From Alphaproteobacteria bacterium (lineage in GTDB: Bacteria > Pseudomonadota > Alphaproteobacteria > Rhizobiales > Hyphomicrobiaceae): 64,000 bases of DNA. Of the stretch, positions 28,553-37,583 are shown piece after piece. The stretch covers positions 66,520-130,519 of the forward strand of contig JAGVSR010000145.1 of assembly GCA_019137195.1 (NCBI GenBank), read 5' to 3'. A program made the translations under genes and the position numbers. How positions within the stretch are numbered: the first letter of the stretch is position 1; each line of letters begins with the position of its first letter. A model generated the notes under the pieces. The model saw nothing but the letters and a program-made list of their open reading frames with translations. It was not told the origin of the DNA and did no database searches.

Positions 28553-28903
28553 TCATTCTTTCTCGTCGGCGAGCGACATGATGAAGGCGGCGAGGCGGAA
28601 GATCTCGTCGCGAGTGAGGTGGTGATCCGGCATCATCGGCGGCTTCGACTCGAGCCATTGCACCACGCCCTCAAAGGTCTGGTGCGGGCGCTTCGAGACA
28701 GCACGAAAGCCCGGCACGCCGTCGGGACCGTTCTTCTCACCCTGTCCGGGATTGAGGTGACAGCGAGCGCAGAGGCGCATGGCAAGGTCGCGGCCACGTG
28801 CGGCCTCGTCATCCGCGGCCGCTCCTGCGGCCAAACCCGGCCCGAGCGCGGCAGCGAGCGCGGCCAGCGCGAACCTCAATTCCGTGACGTAGCTCGAGCG
28901 CAT
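28553..28903 (-). CDS. Small exported class I cytochrome c
   Basis: 116 residues from the ATG at 28903, which places the signal peptide correctly (LRFALAALAAALGPGLAAG). One haem site, LCARCHLNPGQGEKNGPDG, binds the covalent haem, with a likely axial methionine in PPMMPDHHLT. The C-terminal helix DEIFRLAAFIMSLA is typical of cytochrome c. A longer open frame to 29050 adds a non-signal Arg-rich stretch and is disfavoured. It is a periplasmic electron carrier; partner unknown. It lies alone between HPr and the HicA-like gene. Confidence 0.85.
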   Translation of the reverse strand: MRSSYVTELRFALAALAAALGPGLAAGAAADDEAARGRDLAMRLCARCHLNPGQGEKNGPDGVPGFRAVSKRPHQTFEGVVQWLESKPPMMPDHHLTRDEIFRLAAFIMSLADEKE

Positions 28904-29164
28904 TCCACATCTCCCGGGCAGCTGCCGCCCGCCTCGATCGCCAGAGCACTTGCGCACATCCGCGAATCGCGGTGTCGCTCCAGCTCTCTGCTTTCGCGTG
29001 CTTCGCATCGAAAAGCCAGTTCCCACTCTTCCGGACGCAGGCCGAGCCAAAGCAGGTTGCGCCCGATCCGATGGCCGAATTTTGCGCTATGTCAACGCAG
29101 CCGGACGGCCTGCCCTGCAGAGTTGTTTTTGTAGCAAAGTCAATCGAGACGCTCGAGGTCCACA

Positions 29165-29428
29165 ATGAACCACCGGCACCGCAAAGTGCTGCACGCCCTG
29201 TTTCAGCACCCCATCAATGCCAACATCGACTTCAAGGACGTCGAGCACGTCCTCGCGGAGCTCGGCGCGGAAATCGACAACAAGTCCGGCAGCCGGATAG
29301 GCGTTACGCTCAAGGGGCATTCGGCTGCGTTCCATCACGGCAACCATTCGGTGCCCAAGGAAGAGGTGATCCAGATCCGCAAGTTCCTGGAAAACTGCGG
29401 GGTGAAGCCGGAGGACTACCCGGTCTAG
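29165..29428 (+). CDS. HicA-fold small protein without a HicB partner
   Basis: 87 residues, resembling the HicA mRNA-interferase fold (double-stranded RNA-binding type). HALFQHPINANIDFKDVEHV forms the first helix region, followed by the strand SGSRIGVTLKGHSAAFHHG and the helix PKEEVIQIRKFLENCGV. In true HicA toxins the strand carries a catalytic histidine in a GSHH/GSHR-like context; here the sequence reads GSRI, so that histidine is missing. No HicB antitoxin gene lies on either side. It is probably a domesticated, non-toxic member. A good terminator follows. Confidence 0.72.
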   Translation: MNHRHRKVLHALFQHPINANIDFKDVEHVLAELGAEIDNKSGSRIGVTLKGHSAAFHHGNHSVPKEEVIQIRKFLENCGVKPEDYPV

Positions 29429-29452
29429 CCTTTCTTTCATCGCCGACATATT

Positions 29453-29499
29453 GCGGTCCCGCTGCAGTGCTTCAGGAGCGCTGCGGCGGGATCGCTTTT
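29453..29499 (+). terminator. Intrinsic terminator after the HicA-like gene
   Basis: A long stem (GCGGTCCCGCTGCAG with CTGCGGCGGGATCGC, two G-T wobbles) is closed by a 12-base loop and followed by TTTT. It lies 25 bases after the stop codon. This is a classical rho-independent layout. Confidence 0.75.
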
Positions 29500-29553
29500 C
29501 GCTAGCGGCATTTTTCCCGTCTGAACGCCAGTCGACGCGAGACCGTCTCAGCC

Positions 29554-30048
29554 ATGGACCAAAGTCCTCCCAGGCCGCCTAGTTTTGCCAAGCGCGCGCT
29601 TCGCACCCTTGCCGTCCTGTTGCTGTTCCTGGTGCTGGGCCCGCCGCTCGGAGCGCTCGCCTTCTTCCTCTCGATCGGGCTCGTCAATCTCGGGCATGGT
29701 GTGCTGCCGGAGGATCTCGTCACCATCGGCCTATTCGCCCTCATCTACGGCGTGCCGCTCAGCTATATGATGGGGGCCGCGCCGGCCGCCCTGGCGGGGC
29801 TGGCGATAGGCCTTTGGCAGGGTTTCGTCGGGCGCGTGGCGCTGCCCGGCGCCATAGCCACAGGCGCCGCGACGGGCGTGGGGCTGACGGCATACTCGGG
29901 GACGCAGGTATGGCCGTCGTCGACGGCCGAGGCGCCGGAGCTTGTCATCGCTGGCGTGCTCGTTGCAACGTGCCTCGTTCCGACCGTGCTCTGCTGGCTG
30001 GTGGTGCGCAACTGGCGCGTCGCGCCGGACGGCTCGAGCCGCGGTTAA
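29554..30048 (+). CDS. Four-helix small membrane protein, unrecognised
   Basis: 164 residues with about four hydrophobic helices, near residues 17-45, 58-75, 75-100 (with Gly/Ala-rich AALAGLAIGLWQGFVG) and 130-152. A short basic cytoplasmic N-terminus (SFAKRALR) precedes them. No family motif recognised. It stands alone between the HicA-like gene's terminator and rlmN, on the same strand. Codon use matches the neighbours. Probably an inner-membrane protein conserved in related genomes, function unknown. Confidence 0.65.
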   Translation: MDQSPPRPPSFAKRALRTLAVLLLFLVLGPPLGALAFFLSIGLVNLGHGVLPEDLVTIGLFALIYGVPLSYMMGAAPAALAGLAIGLWQGFVGRVALPGAIATGAATGVGLTAYSGTQVWPSSTAEAPELVIAGVLVATCLVPTVLCWLVVRNWRVAPDGSSRG

Positions 30049-30140
30049 CATGCCTCGACCACGAGCGAACGGGTTCACAACTAGCCAAAGCGGGCGTTCC
30101 TCTGTAGATACGCCCCAAACTCAGGATTTTGCCGTCATCC

Positions 30141-31355
30141 ATGGCCGTAGCCCTCGAAACGACCTCGCCGCCTTCCGCCGGGACAGCTGCGCCCAAGCCC
30201 TCGCTCGCCGGGCTTTCGCGAGAAGGCATGCGTGTCGCGTTTCGGGAGGCCGGGGTGCCGGAAAAGCAGCTCCGGATGCGGGTAAACCAGCTGTGGCGCT
30301 GGCTGTATATTTCCGGAGCGTCGTCGTTCGACGAGATGACCGACATCTCGAAGGAGCTGAGGACCGAGCTATCGAGTCGCTTTACCTTGAAGCGGCCGGA
30401 GGTCGTGGCTGAGCAAGTTTCGATCGACGGCACACGCAAGTGGCTCCTTCGCCTCGAAAAGCACGAGCGCGACCTCAAGGCACCCGAGATCGAGTGCGTC
30501 TACATTCCCGAAGAGGAGCGCGGAACGCTCTGCATCTCGTCCCAGGTGGGATGCACGCTCAACTGCTCGTTCTGCCATACCGGCACTCAGCGGCTCGTGC
30601 GCAATCTCACGGCCCAGGAGATTGTCGGCCAGGTGATGCTGGCCCGCGACCGCATCGGCGACTGGCCGGGGGCGGCCGCTCCCGGCGACGATCGCTTGCT
30701 ACCCTCGACCGAGCGCAAAATTACCAACGTCGTGCTCATGGGCATGGGAGAGCCGCTCTACAATTTCGACAATGTGCGCGACGCTGTGGAGCTGATCGCG
30801 GATGGCGAGGGCATCTCGCTCTCGAAGCGCCGCATCACGCTCTCGACCTCTGGTGTCGTGCCGGAGATCATTCGCTGGGGCGAGGAGAGCGGCACGATGC
30901 TCGCCATCTCGCTGCACGCGGTCCGCGACGAGCTCAGGGACGTGCTGGTCCCGATCAACAAGAAGTATCCGCTGGCCGAGCTCCTGGAAGCCTGCCGCAC
31001 TTATCCCAATGCATCCAACGCTAAGCGCATCACGTTCGAGTACGTGATGCTGAAGGGCGTCAACGACAGCCTCCAGGACGCCCGCGCCCTCGTCAAAATG
31101 CTGGCCGGCATCCACGCCAAGATCAACCTGATCCCGTTCAATCCGTGGCCCGGCACCGAGTACGAGTGCTCGGACTGGGAGACGATCGAGCGCTTCGCCG
31201 ACGTTGTGAACAAGGCTGGCTACGCAAGCCCCGTCAGAACGCCGCGCGGTCGCGATATTCTCGCGGCCTGCGGCCAGCTCAAGAGTGCGAGCGAGAAAAA
31301 GCGGGCGAGCGCGCAGGCCTCCGACGGCGGCGACGCCGAGCAGCAAGGTCTGTAA
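30141..31355 (+). CDS. rlmN: Dual-specificity RNA methyltransferase RlmN
   Basis: Radical-SAM enzyme that methylates C2 of adenine 2503 in 23S rRNA and A37 of some tRNAs. About 404 residues. The [4Fe-4S]-binding motif [13 protein letters not shown] follows ISSQVG. The methyl-carrying cysteine near the C-terminus lies in [10 protein letters not shown]. Other marks are [15 protein letters not shown] and [13 protein letters not shown] chose the ATG at 30141; a TTG four codons earlier is too close to the AGGA. The C-terminal 30 residues after the catalytic core are a charged tail. An unusual Ala/Gly/Pro insertion ([14 protein letters not shown]) sits before the GEPLYN motif, as in many alphaproteobacteria. 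Confidence 0.95.
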   Translation: MAVALETTSPPSAGTAAPKPSLAGLSREGMRVAFREAGVPEKQLRMRVNQLWRWLYISGASSFDEMTDISKELRTELSSRFTLKRPEVVAEQVSIDGTRKWLLRLEKHERDLKAPEIECVYIPEEERGTLCISSQVGCTLNCSFCHTGTQRLVRNLTAQEIVGQVMLARDRIGDWPGAAAPGDDRLLPSTERKITNVVLMGMGEPLYNFDNVRDAVELIADGEGISLSKRRITLSTSGVVPEIIRWGEESGTMLAISLHAVRDELRDVLVPINKKYPLAELLEACRTYPNASNAKRITFEYVMLKGVNDSLQDARALVKMLAGIHAKINLIPFNPWPGTEYECSDWETIERFADVVNKAGYASPVRTPRGRDILAACGQLKSASEKKRASAQASDGGDAEQQGL

Positions 31356-31494
31356 CGCCCGACCCTCTCCCTATTGGAAAGGGATCGCGTAGCGCTCGCT
31401 CTGAGCGCTCGGCCTTGGGCCCGCCGCGGGCCAGTTTCCCGCTTCCTTCGGGAAGCGGTTTAGGGTGAGGGGTTATCGTCTATCGGGGGACACG

Positions 31495-31923
31495 ATGTTC
31501 TGGCGCACGGTAGGGCGGCTGATACTGGTGCCGATCGCGTTTCTGCTGGCCGCGATCGCATCGGTGGCGGTTGCGCTGTCGCTCGGGCTCGAGCGCCTTA
31601 CGCACGCGATGGCCGGCTCGCCCGACGGGCCGGAGCGGATCGAGGCCTATCTCGACATTGTCGTCTCGGGGATTGGCCTCATGGCAGGGGTCAGCATCGT
31701 GCCCGCGCTCGCGGTTGTCGTCGTCGGCGAGGTCGCTGGCATTCGCTCGTGGCTCTACTACGTCATTGGCGGCGGCCTGGCGCTGGCGTCGATCCCGTTC
31801 CTGGCCGGACTTACCCAGGGGACGGACGGCACGCTGCCGCCGGCGGCCCTCTGGCAGGTGCTGGCGACCGCAGGCTTCGCGGGGGGACTCGTGTACTGGG
31901 CACTCGCGGGCCGGCGGGCGTAA
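31495..31923 (+). CDS. Small membrane protein, unrecognised
   Basis: 142 residues from the ATG at 31495, which starts right before a membrane helix (RLILVPIAFLLAAIASVAVA). Three more hydrophobic segments follow at about residues 55-75, 83-105 and 112-135. The upstream in-frame extension to 31465 overlaps a GC-rich palindromic intergenic stretch and is disfavoured. No conserved motif recognised; the layout resembles small rhizobial inner-membrane proteins of unknown role. No clear operon partner. Confidence 0.6.
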   Translation: MFWRTVGRLILVPIAFLLAAIASVAVALSLGLERLTHAMAGSPDGPERIEAYLDIVVSGIGLMAGVSIVPALAVVVVGEVAGIRSWLYYVIGGGLALASIPFLAGLTQGTDGTLPPAALWQVLATAGFAGGLVYWALAGRRA

Positions 31924-32079
31924 GCCGGGCGCCACCCGTTCGGGTCGTCGGCCGCTCAACCAAAGTTGCGTTGCGGCCCAGGCGTTTCTCGCGTACAAAT
32001 GTTGCAGCGCACAAATTGTTAACACAATTCCCGTCTGAATAGCGCCATCCTCAGCGAACCGTTCAAGGAGCAGAGCTCA

Positions 32080-32673
32080 ATGCACGACGAGACCGCCCAG
32101 GAACGCTTCGCGAGGTGCTGGTCTGAGGCGATGCTGGGGTATGCGCACGCGGCCTCCGCGGCGACCTGGATCATGACCAACCGGACCCTGGCATTCTGGG
32201 GCGAGGCGACGCGCTCGATGGCCGAGGCGGCGCGGGCACGCGAGCCCGAGACCACGAGCGATTCGTGGTTCCGGCCGGGGCCGGTGCGGAACGCACTGCT
32301 ACCGCGCGAGACTGCGCCGTCCTGGAGCTTCCCGCGCTTCGATCAGTCGGCGTTCGGATACGAGCCGTTCGGCCGGACCTCTCCGTTCGCCGTCTCCCCC
32401 TTCGGAGCCCCGCCGCTACCTTCGCCGTTCGCGATGTGGCTCGGCATGCTTCAGCTCAAAGGTCCGCCCGCCTCGTGGCCGATGGCGTTCGGCATGATCG
32501 CGTCGGGTGTGCCGCACGTGATCGCTTGGCCGGCGGCACAGGCCAACACGGCGATGTTGGACGCGGCAGAGGCCGCAAAAACGGCGTTCGGCACGATGCT
32601 CGCGGGCTATGCGAGCCAGGGCTCCGCCGGCCGCCGGTACGAGCCGGAGCCGCGTCGCCGCCGGTCGAGCTAG
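32080..32673 (+). CDS. Hypothetical protein, phasin-like features possible
   Basis: 197 residues. Residues 1-50 are an amphipathic helix with conserved-looking Trp/Tyr/Phe (ERFARCWSEAMLGYAHAA), the middle is Pro/Phe/Gly-rich (FGRTSPFAVSPFGAPPLPSP), and the end is another Ala-rich helix with a basic tail RRYEPEPRRRRSS. An AAGGAG motif lies 9 bases before the ATG, so translation is likely. The helical, Ala-rich ends recall phasins that coat polyhydroxyalkanoate granules, but no phasin motif is clear and no pha gene is nearby. Function unassigned. Confidence 0.6.
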   Translation: MHDETAQERFARCWSEAMLGYAHAASAATWIMTNRTLAFWGEATRSMAEAARAREPETTSDSWFRPGPVRNALLPRETAPSWSFPRFDQSAFGYEPFGRTSPFAVSPFGAPPLPSPFAMWLGMLQLKGPPASWPMAFGMIASGVPHVIAWPAAQANTAMLDAAEAAKTAFGTMLAGYASQGSAGRRYEPEPRRRRSS

Positions 32674-32701
32674 ACGTCTTCCCCGCTGCCTTTCCTTCGG
32701 C

Positions 32702-33721
32702 TCAGCGCGGAGGATGATCGATGATCGACATACCGGGCACCGAGATGGCCTCGGATGCGGCCTGGGTGTCCTTCTTGGCCGGCATGGTGCCGCTCGTGGC
32801 GGGCACGTCGACTTTCGGCGGCTCCGCTTTCGGCTTCTCGACCTTAGCTGCCTGAGCGGCCGGAATCTGGTCGACCTTGGCAGCAGGCTTCACCTCCGGG
32901 GGTTTAGCCGTGGCAGCCTTCTGCTCGACAGGGCTATTGTGCCCGGCGGGAGCCGGCGCGACGACCTCCGCGTCGGTCGGCCGGGCGGTGACGGCCTTCG
33001 GCGCGGCCGCGGCCGGAGCGATGACCTCTGCGTCGAGCGGCGACGGCGCGGCAGGCTTGGCGACGGCGGGCTTCGCTTTCGGCGCGGCAGGCTCGGCGGC
33101 TATGGTCGGATCCGCTGTCGCTCCGTTGGCGGCGGAGGCCTTGGCGGCAGCTGGCTTCGTCTCGGCAGGCTTGGCCTGGCCCGTCTTGGGGGCGGCCGGC
33201 TTCTTGACAGCGGACTTCGGTGGAACGCCGGGGCGATCCATGCAGTGGGCCGGGACGGTCCCGTTCTCGAGCGGAATGTCGGCGATCCAGGCGCAAGCCT
33301 TGGTTTCCCGGCACTGAGCCTCGAACAGACCTTTGCAGGCTGACGGAGCAGGCGGTGCCGCTGCCTCTGTTCCGGGGGTGCCGGATGCGGCTGCCGGCGG
33401 GCTATTGGCCCACGGCAGAACCTCGGGCTTTGCGGGCTTTTTCTGGGTCGCCGGCGCGGCAGCGGCGGCGGACTTTGGCGGGGTGGCGGCTCCAGCCGCC
33501 TCGAGCGCCTTCTTCTTGTTCTCCTCGGCGAGCCGCTTCGTCTCCTTGGCCGGGTCGGTCTTTTTCACGGTGCCGGCAGACGGCGTCACAGGTGCGATTA
33601 CGGCCGGGGCGGCGGCATCGGCGGTAGGGGACGCCTCACCAGCCATTCCGGCTTCCTGGGCCAGCGCCGCGGCCGGCAGAAGCGTCACGGCCAGCGCCAA
33701 CAAGCGACGAATTCCAAGCAT
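32702..33721 (-). CDS. Exported Ala/Pro/Lys-rich protein with a small Cys motif
   Basis: About 339 residues from the ATG at 33721, directly before a signal peptide (IRRLLALAVTLLPAAALAQ). Most of the protein is low-complexity Ala/Pro/Lys (many KPA and PAA repeats), likely extended in the periplasm. One compact motif near residue 135 has four cysteines, CKGLFEAQC and CAWIAD plus a later AHCMD, suggesting a tiny disulfide-bonded domain. The low complexity makes homology inference unsafe. It converges with the preceding hypothetical gene. Function unknown. Confidence 0.65.
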   Translation of the reverse strand: MLGIRRLLALAVTLLPAAALAQEAGMAGEASPTADAAAPAVIAPVTPSAGTVKKTDPAKETKRLAEENKKKALEAAGAATPPKSAAAAAPATQKKPAKPEVLPWANSPPAAASGTPGTEAAAPPAPSACKGLFEAQCRETKACAWIADIPLENGTVPAHCMDRPGVPPKSAVKKPAAPKTGQAKPAETKPAAAKASAANGATADPTIAAEPAAPKAKPAVAKPAAPSPLDAEVIAPAAAAPKAVTARPTDAEVVAPAPAGHNSPVEQKAATAKPPEVKPAAKVDQIPAAQAAKVEKPKAEPPKVDVPATSGTMPAKKDTQAASEAISVPGMSIIDHPPR

Positions 33722-33751
33722 TCCACCCACCCTATTGCTCGACCGCTTCAC

Positions 33752-34074
33752 GGGTCGCCATCCGCGAGCAACCTCGGGCGAGAATCAAGGCGGTTTGATG
33801 AAGGCGTGGGCAATCTTCCCGGCCGACGTTGCCGCGGGGCCTCATGCCGACCGGGAGATTGTGCTGTTCTTGCCACTCCACGCGCGCTTGGCCGCAGGTG
33901 GGGAGGAGCCCTTGATGGCCTCCCGCTGCCGCCTATAGTGCCGCGCAATTTCGCAAGAGCGGAAGGTGGCGTGGAGCCCGACGTTCGGGCCTTCATCCAC
34001 CCCTGACCTCTGCCCACGAGGCGGAGGGGGGAGCGCTCGCTGAGGCGGATCACTCGAGAACCAGGACGGGACAC
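33752..34074. other. Intergenic region upstream of argG, no gene seen
   Basis: About 320 bases between divergent genes. No convincing coding frame, RNA element or strong promoter was recognised. A GC-rich imperfect palindrome (CCTCTGCCC ... GGGG) lies near 34005-34035. The argG promoter should be here. Confidence 0.5.
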
Positions 34075-35319
<1,245 letters not shown>

Positions 35320-35605
35320 CGGCGTCGGGCGGGTCAGGCGCTCCGCGCCGCAACCCGTCGCTCTCTTGCCGATGCCAAATCAGGCGGGGCCCTACGCTTC
35401 GCCGGCCGGCCCGGCGCCCGTTCGTCGTACCCCACGGGCGGCGGCGGGCTTCGCATTGAGGGCCGCGCTGGAGCAGTGCTCGGCGACACCGTGATCGGCA
35501 ACAGGGAGACTGCCGCCAACGGCGTGTGGCCGATCGGCTCGAGTGAGCGAGCGCGTATTGCCTTGTTCCGCGAACTCTCTGGCATCATCGACCGCGATGT
35601 CGAGA

Positions 35606-36520
35606 TCATCCGCCGGTCTCGTTCGGCTGACACTGGCCATAGGGATTGCGGTACATGCCCGCCGGGCAGGCCTTGCCCTTGTTTTTCGTGGCGCGATCGC
35701 GCTCGGCCTTCTTCTTCGGCACACATTTGCCGTTGCGGTAGATCATCCCTATATCGACACACGCAGCTGTTGCGCGGCGCTCGATCGTGGCTTTCGACGG
35801 CTGAGCGGACTTCTTCTTCTTGCGCGGCACGCACTCCTTGCCGTCGTAGTCCTGGCCGATATCCTTGCAGGTCTGCTCAGGGGTAGCCCCGTGATCGCCG
35901 GACTCTTTTGCCCGCGAAGCCTTGCTCGATGATGGCAACTGGTCTTCGGGCAAGAGCCGTGCGACCGATGTGCCAGGCGCCGGCAAGAAGATCTGACGGC
36001 AGCTCCCTTCCTGATAGGCAACGATCCAGGGATGCGTAATGAACGTGTCTTGCGTGTGTTCGGCGCCTGGAGCCAGCGTGGCGTATTCCTTCAGCCCTCC
36101 TTTGAAGTCGATCCATTGGAGGATGAGCGTTGTCCCGGATTCATTGACGAAGCGAATTCTTGCGGGGGTGGTCGAGTCGCGCGATCGCAGCGACTCGTGC
36201 CCCTCACAAACTTGCTCATATGCAGGTTGCAGCGCAGCAATGGCCTGAGGCGGCGTGGGTGATGGCGCCGGCGTGTTTTGACCCGCAAGCTGCTTCACAT
36301 AGGCTCGCGCGAGATCGGCGTGAAAGCCTGTTGGATAGCTGGACAAGAACGCATTCCACGCGTCGACAGTGCCAAGCGCCTTTGCGGCTTCGAAGGCTTC
36401 CTTTTCGCTTGCTTGCGGGGCCCCGGCTAGAGCTCGATCGAAGCTCCAAAACTGGCGGTCGCCGGTGGACAGCGGCAGCACAAGTAGAGCCGTTGCGGTC
36501 ATCACGCAGCGCAGTGCCAT
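35606..36520 (-). CDS. Exported protein with a VHL beta-domain-like region and C-terminal Cys repeats
   Basis: About 304 residues from the ATG at 36520, before a signal peptide (LRCVMTATALLVLPLS). Residues 35-85 form a small helical region (AFEAAKALGTVDAWNAFLSSY). Around residues 120-180, the stretch from ARIRFVNESGTTLILQWIDF through EYATLAPGAEHTQDTFITHPW follows the von Hippel-Lindau tumour suppressor beta domain, including the YxTLxPG turn. The C-terminus has three cysteine-pair repeats of the type CxDIG...GKCVPKKK, separated by basic stretches. Probably periplasmic or secreted; a binding rather than catalytic role is inferred. Similar domains accompany caspase-like proteins in rhizobia. 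Confidence 0.72.
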   Translation of the reverse strand: MALRCVMTATALLVLPLSTGDRQFWSFDRALAGAPQASEKEAFEAAKALGTVDAWNAFLSSYPTGFHADLARAYVKQLAGQNTPAPSPTPPQAIAALQPAYEQVCEGHESLRSRDSTTPARIRFVNESGTTLILQWIDFKGGLKEYATLAPGAEHTQDTFITHPWIVAYQEGSCRQIFLPAPGTSVARLLPEDQLPSSSKASRAKESGDHGATPEQTCKDIGQDYDGKECVPRKKKKSAQPSKATIERRATAACVDIGMIYRNGKCVPKKKAERDRATKNKGKACPAGMYRNPYGQCQPNETGG

Positions 36521-37030
36521 GGCGTCAAGGTCCAGCGTCACGTGTGCCCTCCCGAATTTTCCGGTTCATTCCCATTGGAGCTGTGCAGGATACTTGAGAA
36601 CTGAGAGCCTAGATAGAGGCTGAGAAATTCTGCCGTTGCACGATCGGCTCCGGCGAGAGGCACGCAAATCTTCCAGCGATGGCGATGCCACCAGGAATGC
36701 CGGTGCAGCGCTTCTGGCCCCATGCCAGACTTGGCACGTTGCCACCTACCAGCCGCGTCCGTCTGGTCAGAGACAAGCTCCTGGGGCGTCTCGGTTTGCC
36801 TCGACTTTGCTTCGATATAGGTCGGGCTACGCTGTCGGGCATCACGGCACCTTGGGCGGGTCGGTGCGGCCTACCCAAGGACGAGGTCCGCAACGAACGC
36901 TCCAAGGGGGTCCGCCGCGGCTCTCGGCGGCAACCAGACTGGCTCTGGACGGCTCTTCCGGTCCCGAAGGTACCAGCCACTGCCGTCTGTCCCTGAACCG
37001 CTCCCTACAGAATGTCGGGGATGCGCTCCG
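36521..37030. other. Long non-coding stretch, no gene supported
   Basis: About 510 bases between the VHL-like gene and acylphosphatase. Short open frames on both strands are Arg/Pro-rich shadows with no recognisable domain or ribosome site. Base composition is a little less GC-skewed than in the genes, so a decayed gene cannot be excluded. Confidence 0.4.
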
Positions 37031-37321
37031 TCACCCATCCCGCCTGACGCCAAATCCCTCGAACACCTCGTCACTTCCGCCCTCGCCCACGATCTCAACC
37101 TGCTCGACCACCGCATACCGCGGCCCGGCCTCGCAGCGGGCTAGCATGTCGGCAACCACGTCTGCGGGGCCGTGGAAGACTGCCTCCACGCAGCCGTCGG
37201 ACAGGTTCCTCACCCAGCCGGTGAGGCCGAGGGAGGCCGCGGTGCGCTCGGTCCAGGCGCGGTAACCGACGCCTTGGACGCGGCCCCCGATCCTCACATT
37301 GACCGTTCGTGTGCCGCCCAT
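37031..37321 (-). CDS. acyP: Acylphosphatase
   Basis: 96 residues from the ATG at 37321, giving the standard acylphosphatase N-terminus. The active-site arginine and loop are in VRIGGRVQGVGYRAWTE, and the catalytic asparagine in GLTGWVRNLSDGCVEAVFHG. It hydrolyses acyl phosphates such as carbamoyl phosphate and 1,3-bisphosphoglycerate in the cytoplasm. A longer open frame to 37522 adds sequence unlike the family and is rejected. It is monocistronic. Confidence 0.93.
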   Translation of the reverse strand: MGGTRTVNVRIGGRVQGVGYRAWTERTAASLGLTGWVRNLSDGCVEAVFHGPADVVADMLARCEAGPRYAVVEQVEIVGEGGSDEVFEGFGVRRDG

Positions 37322-37583
37322 GCGGTTCCAGGCTCCCCGTTCGGCTGGCTTCGACGCTGGCACGCCATGATGGACGGGCGCGGGCATTCGGTCCATCCAT
37401 CGCCTGTGTGAAGGTTGGCCATCCAGCGTCCAGGATCGATCGCAAATGTGGCTCCCAATGTCGCTTGCCTGCCCCCGATCTGTCGGCGGCCGAGCGCCGG
37501 CTCGGCAGAAAGCCCATGACATCGCTCAATCCGGTCGGGCTCCTTGCGACCTAGACTGCATCAGTCGACAAGGAGAACGGTAG

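Noticed and set aside
29165..29428. Considered as a full HicAB toxin-antitoxin locus
   Set aside because: No HicB gene on either side and the toxin's key histidine is absent.
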